From Gammaproteobacteria bacterium (GTDB lineage Bacteria > Pseudomonadota > Gammaproteobacteria > Pseudomonadales > Pseudomonadaceae), in assembly GCA_012800475.1 (NCBI GenBank), contig JAAZJF010000207.1:1-10438 (forward strand): DNA of 10,438 nt, in the 5' to 3' direction. Within the stretch, counting starts at the first letter, position 1. Each line of letters opens with the position of its first letter. The translations under genes were made by a program, and so were the position numbers. Positions 7,389 through 10,438 of the stretch are shown here, piece by piece. The notes beneath the pieces are model-generated. The model searched no databases and was not told the origin of the DNA. It saw only the letters and a list, made by a program, of their open reading frames with translations.

Positions 7389-7397
7389 TTGTCCACA
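7389..7397 (+). promoter_or_regulatory. Near-consensus DnaA box
   Basis: TTGTCCACA differs from the strong DnaA box TTATCCACA at one position. It is about 180 bp from the perfect inverted pair in the same intergenic region. Confidence 0.35.
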
Positions 7398-7575
7398 TTT
7401 TAAGGGTTGACTTTTATATTTGTTATTTTTCCAGTCAGCGCTCGAAGTCTTTTATGGAAAAGGCTTAACACCTTGATTATAAAGGATTTTTTATTGCGTT
7501 TGATTTTTCACCAATCTAAGCTACAGCCCCATAATATAAGCCCTGCAGCGACATACAAGCCACTTACCCACATGG

Positions 7576-7584
7576 TTATCCACA
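7576..7584 (+). promoter_or_regulatory. Consensus DnaA box (left arm)
   Basis: TTATCCACA is an exact match to the high-affinity DnaA-binding 9-mer. It is inverted relative to the copy at 7590-7598, with 5 bp between them. Confidence 0.5.
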
Positions 7585-7589
7585 GCTTT

Positions 7590-7598
7590 TGTGGATAA
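7590..7598 (-). promoter_or_regulatory. Consensus DnaA box (right arm)
   Basis: TGTGGATAA on the plus strand reads TTATCCACA on the minus strand, an exact DnaA box facing the copy at 7576-7584. Confidence 0.5.
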
Positions 7599-7611
7599 CC
7601 ATGTCGCTGGC

Positions 7612-8787
7612 TTATGCTTGCGCCACTAAGCACCATAATGACGTCACTTCGGCACTGCGCGCAGCAAATAAAGGATCCGTGGCGTCCTGGCTGCGACCGT
7701 GCTTGGGCTGTGTATCCAAACGGTACTTTACGGCTAAACCCGCTTCAGCAAACCAACTCATCAAGGTCTCACGGCTGCGTAACTGCAAGTGCTCGGCTAA
7801 GTCCGATAGGATCAGCCACACTTCACCTTGCGGCGCTAAATGTGCGCGAGCATTATTTAAAAATCGCCGCAGCATCGCACTGCCCTGATCATAAACAGCG
7901 TATTCTAAAGGTGAGCTGGGCTTGGCTGGGAGCCAGGGCGGGTTACAGACAATGAGATGTGCCAAGGGCGCTGCCGCTGGAAATAAATCCGCTTGTTCCA
8001 GCGTTACCTGAGGCAACTCTAAGCGCGTTAAATTGTCCTGCGCACAGGCCAACGCCCGATGGTTTAAATCAGTGGCCAGCACCTGTTGCACACCGCGTTG
8101 CGCCAAAACAATAGCCAGCAACCCCGTGCCCGTCCCAATATCAAACGCCACATCATGCACCGCCGGTAACGGCGCATCGAGCATCAGTTGCACATACTCA
8201 TGGCGTGTGGGCGCAAATACGCCGTAATACGGATGAATGGACAGATCTAAACCGCTAATCGGTACGCCTTTTTCACGCCATTGCGCGGCGCCCAAAGCGC
8301 CTTGCACATCGCGTAAAGAGATTAAACAAGGCTCATCCAATTCACCAAAAGCAGCGCTGCATGCCGCACTGACATCCGGCGCGCGGCGCAACACACTGAC
8401 ATAACCTGCATCAAACTCAAGCAGCACACGACTGAGCACATGCGCTCGCTGCGCCTGCGCTTGGCGCTGTTGATGAAACAAGTTGGCAATCGCCGCACTA
8501 CCGCTGACTGCTTGTTTAGCTTGACCGGCTTTATTGGTTTTACGCTGCTGAGTGCGATCGATGCGCCGCGTCAGTGCTTGCAGTAATTGCCGCGCATTAT
8601 GAAAATCACCGCGCCAGAGCATGGACGTACCCTCGCAGGCCAAACGATAGGCTTCATCTGCTGTAGTCGTGTCATCCACCCGCACGATGCGCTGAGGTGG
8701 CACTTGATTGCTTTCAGACAACCAACGCGCTTGATTGTCACGGTCATTTTCATGCCACTGCACATACTGTTTTTCTGCTAGAAACAC
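7612..8787 (-). CDS. Class I SAM-dependent methyltransferase with NPPW motif
   Basis: The product is 391 residues from GTG 8787. The C-terminal half is a Rossmann methyltransferase: motif I FDIGTGTG (215-222) binds SAM, an acidic residue in ATDLN (Asp240) would contact the ribose, and NPPWLP (282-287) is the N-P-P-W/Y motif of enzymes that methylate adenine-N6, guanine-N2 or glutamine nitrogens (the PrmB/PrmC/RlmG group). HPYYGVFAPTRHEY (185-198) is the usual segment before motif I in that group. The N-terminal 180 residues lack a domain I can name and may choose the substrate, so the target (rRNA, protein or other) is unknown. No in-frame ATG is near the 5' end. GTG 8787 has AAGGG 8 nt upstream; TTG 8811 (399 residues) has no such site. 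It is divergent from the acylase gene. Confidence 0.85.
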   Translation of the reverse strand: MFLAEKQYVQWHENDRDNQARWLSESNQVPPQRIVRVDDTTTADEAYRLACEGTSMLWRGDFHNARQLLQALTRRIDRTQQRKTNKAGQAKQAVSGSAAIANLFHQQRQAQAQRAHVLSRVLLEFDAGYVSVLRRAPDVSAACSAAFGELDEPCLISLRDVQGALGAAQWREKGVPISGLDLSIHPYYGVFAPTRHEYVQLMLDAPLPAVHDVAFDIGTGTGLLAIVLAQRGVQQVLATDLNHRALACAQDNLTRLELPQVTLEQADLFPAAAPLAHLIVCNPPWLPAKPSSPLEYAVYDQGSAMLRRFLNNARAHLAPQGEVWLILSDLAEHLQLRSRETLMSWFAEAGLAVKYRLDTQPKHGRSQDATDPLFAARSAEVTSLWCLVAQA

Positions 8788-9014
8788 CTGACTTACCCTT
8801 AAGCTATACAAACACTGCCGACGATTGCAGCCGTGTTGATGCGTTATATGATGCTCGATTTAAGCGCTACACAGATCACTGCCAACCCTGAGAAAATCCC
8901 GCCACCCTGTGATGGCAGCGCTTTTCAAATACGCGGTTGCAGCCAATCCATGCGCCGATTCTATCTTGCGGAACGAGCGCTATAAAAAGATGTCAAGGAT
9001 AACAGCTCACACCC

Positions 9015-9020
9015 TATAAT
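9015..9020 (+). promoter_or_regulatory. Candidate -10 element of the acylase-family gene
   Basis: TATAAT is an exact sigma-70 -10 hexamer, 55 bp before ATG 9076. The -35 region (around 8991-8997, TGTCAAG) is a poor match. The rest of the gap from 8788 shows only an imperfect inverted repeat (CTGCCA near 8879 with TGGCAG at 8913-8918) and nothing that I can assign. Confidence 0.45.
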
Positions 9021-9075
9021 AGGCGTCTGCAGGGCCAATCAAACGCCCGCCTCGCCTCCTGACTTGAGTTTTAAC

Positions 9076-10438
9076 ATGCCAATTTTCACTCTGCGTTCAT
9101 TTTTGGGTTATCCAACCTCGGCTTTTAAAGTGCTGTGCGCTGCTATAGCCCTCGGTTCTTTAACTCAATTAAGCGGTTGCCAGTTTTTAGAATCGAACGC
9201 GAGCAACAGCGTTATTGCTGATCACAGCACATTGCGCGTCAAAGGTGTGGCGCAGTCGAGCTTTATCGCGCGCAACCCTGCGGGTATGCCCATGATTGAA
9301 GCCAATAACTTTCATGACCTGCTGTTTACCCTCGGCTTTAGTCACGCGCAAGATCGCCTCACGCAGATGGTGCATTTGCGTTTACTCGCACAAGGACGCT
9401 TAGCGGAACTGCACGGCGCTCAAGTGCTGGATCTGGACCGTTTCATGCGCTCGATTAACCTTAAAGAGGATGCGCAGCGCCTGTATAAAAATGCACCGCA
9501 AAACCTGCAAGACTACTTTGCAATCTATGCCCGCGGCATCAATGCTTACCTGTTTGAGATGCGCGATGCGCTGCCGCCTGAGCTGGCGCGTGCCAATTTT
9601 ATGCCTGAATACTGGCAAGCACAGGACAGCGCCTTACTCTTTGCCTTATTCAGCTTCAGCCAAAGCGGCAACCTATCCCAAGAAGTCCTGGCTTTAGCCT
9701 TAGCTCAACATGGCGATGGCGCGCAGTTAGCTGAGTTACTGCCCATTTATCCTGATGAGCCTTTAGCCCGACAAGAAGCGCAGACACTCACCACTACATC
9801 GGCTGCTGCTCTCAGCGATCCAGCCTTGCAGCGCAGCACAGAACAATTACTCGATCATCTGAATCAGCTGTCGGCCATCAATAGTATGGATGCGCCTTTA
9901 GCCAGCAGCTGGGTGATCAGTCCCCAGCACAGCGCCAGCGGTCGCAGCTTGATGGCATTCACCGCATTGACCGAACCACAGTCGCCCAGCAGCGCGGCAC
10001 CCGCTCAATCTACTGCGCCCGCTTCACCTTACACTTGGGTGAGCATGCACTCGCCACAACTGCAAGCGGCGGGCTTAAGTCTGCCCGGTATACCTTTTTT
10101 GCTGTCTGGGTTTAATGGCAAGCTCGCTTACAGCTTAAGCGCGGTGATGGCCGACACTCAGGATGTTGTGAGTGAGCAACTGCGCCGCCAGAATGGCCGT
10201 TTAGAATACAAGTCTGATAAGCAGTGGCACCCAGCAGCACAGCGCATGGAAACCTTTGTGGTTAAAGGCCAGCGCCCAGTGCGTGAAGCCGTGTATCGCA
10301 CCGCTCACGGGCCATTACTCACTCAGCTATCCAGCACAAGTGATGCAGGCTTTGGCTTAGCTCTGCAACGGGTGCAACGTAGCGATGATCAAAGCTTGCA
10401 GGCCATGCTGCAATTAATGCGCAGTCAATCCGTTGAAC
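9076..10438 (+). CDS. Penicillin-acylase-family lipoprotein, partial (runs off the right edge)
   Basis: The frame is open from ATG 9076 to the window end (454 residues); family members are about 750-850. A hydrophobic N-terminus ends in the lipobox LSGC (32-35); the next residue is Gln, which favours the outer membrane over inner-membrane retention. DAL/DLLFTLGFSHAQDRLTQM and LRLLAQGRLAEL, followed by FMRSIN and YARGINAYL, match the acylase alpha-subunit region. LQAAGLSLPGIPFLLSGFNGKLAY and MADTQDVV match the beta-subunit start, with Asn347 at the oxyanion-hole Asn position. Where the family has a Ser-Asn dyad two residues before Trp, this protein has A276-S277-S278-W279. The following N-D-x-H-L motif reads F-T-A-L-T (295-299). 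A Pro/Ser/Ala-rich insert follows. Substrate and activity are therefore doubtful. GAG (9066-9068) is a weak Shine-Dalgarno. Confidence 0.88.
   Translation, partial: MPIFTLRSFLGYPTSAFKVLCAAIALGSLTQLSGCQFLESNASNSVIADHSTLRVKGVAQSSFIARNPAGMPMIEANNFHDLLFTLGFSHAQDRLTQMVHLRLLAQGRLAELHGAQVLDLDRFMRSINLKEDAQRLYKNAPQNLQDYFAIYARGINAYLFEMRDALPPELARANFMPEYWQAQDSALLFALFSFSQSGNLSQEVLALALAQHGDGAQLAELLPIYPDEPLARQEAQTLTTTSAAALSDPALQRSTEQLLDHLNQLSAINSMDAPLASSWVISPQHSASGRSLMAFTALTEPQSPSSAAPAQSTAPASPYTWVSMHSPQLQAAGLSLPGIPFLLSGFNGKLAYSLSAVMADTQDVVSEQLRRQNGRLEYKSDKQWHPAAQRMETFVVKGQRPVREAVYRTAHGPLLTQLSSTSDAGFGLALQRVQRSDDQSLQAMLQLMRSQSVE

Larger units (their letters stand above)
7570..7604. repeat. Perfect 15-bp inverted repeat with a 5-nt loop
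   Basis: ACATGGTTATCCACA (7570-7584) is followed by GCTTT and its exact reverse complement (7590-7604). It starts 8 bp beyond the methyltransferase stop codon. As RNA it would be a very stable hairpin, but no T-tract follows on either strand, so it is not a standard intrinsic terminator. Confidence 0.9.
7135..7611. other. 477-bp AT-rich intergenic region without a convincing gene
   Basis: Next to clpS, AT-rich blocks (for example TATATT and TTAATATA at about 7160-7182) could hold the clpS promoter, but no -10/-35 pair stands out. A perfect 10-bp palindrome CGACATGTCG is at 7254-7263. TTGCACA occurs twice 14 bp apart (7367-7373 and 7381-7387). A near-consensus DnaA box follows (7389-7397), then a low-GC stretch (about 7398-7520), then the large DnaA-box palindrome (7570-7604). 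A 63-codon plus-strand frame at 7407-7598 crosses the palindrome, resembles no protein I know and was not accepted. Confidence 0.6.

Noticed and set aside
7407..7598. A 63-codon plus-strand frame in the clpS-methyltransferase gap
   Set aside because: It has an AT-biased hydrophobic composition, no recognisable domain and no clear ribosome binding site, and its 3' end lies inside the perfect palindrome. It is more likely a chance frame.
7570..7604. The 15-bp palindrome as an ordinary Rho-independent terminator of the methyltransferase gene
   Set aside because: No run of T follows on the minus strand (GGGTAAGTGG) or the plus strand (CGCTGGCTTA). It may stabilise an RNA end but lacks the U-tract.
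8863..8923. Repeated AGCGCT with CTGCCA/TGGCAG as a regulatory hairpin
   Set aside because: The arms are split by an unpaired 10-nt segment and the motifs are short; it is compatible with chance.

Overview
The window looks like chromosomal DNA of a gammaproteobacterium, most likely a moderate-GC member of the Pseudomonadaceae. The reasons are the adjacent clpS-clpA pair, the lemA gene followed by a GIDE/EF-hand membrane protein, the Pseudomonas-like chemoreceptor and the style of the penicillin-acylase-family lipoprotein. That assignment rests on recognising proteins by eye; no database search was possible. I saw no tRNA, rRNA, CRISPR array, transposase or integrase.

Layout, left to right. 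(1) Positions 1-1465, minus strand: lemA and, 6 bp behind it, a gene for a GIDE-domain membrane protein. That second gene is cut by an in-frame TAG at 290-292. The same frame then stays open to the window edge and encodes a textbook EF-hand and a transmembrane helix, so it looks like a freshly broken gene, a read-through gene or a sequencing error. (2) 1674-2630, plus strand: a single-pass membrane protein with a long coiled coil. It converges on a chemoreceptor gene, and a 12-bp hairpin with an A-tract and a T-tract lies on its stop codon and can serve both directions. (3) 2664-4286, minus strand: a methyl-accepting chemotaxis protein whose periplasmic sensor carries a CXXCH heme-c motif. A sigma-28 (FliA)-like promoter lies about 90 bp upstream. 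(4) 4498-7134, minus strand: clpS-clpA, the adaptor and unfoldase of the ClpAP protease, in one operon. (5) 7135-7611: a 477-bp AT-rich gap without a convincing gene. It contains a perfect 15-bp inverted repeat made from two head-to-head consensus DnaA boxes, plus a near-consensus third box. (6) 7612-8787, minus strand: a class I SAM-dependent methyltransferase with an NPPW motif. (7) 9076 to the right edge, plus strand, running off the window: a penicillin-acylase-family lipoprotein that appears to have lost the Ser-Asn catalytic dyad of the family.

How the genes relate: ClpS and ClpA act together in N-degron proteolysis with ClpP, which is encoded elsewhere. LemA and the GIDE protein are probably a membrane-associated pair of unknown role. 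The chemoreceptor is an orphan, with no che genes beside it, and feeds the cell's motility system. The rest are separate single-gene units. The observations most worth following are the amber-interrupted EF-hand protein, the DnaA-box palindrome, the heme-c chemoreceptor and the catalytically degenerate acylase.
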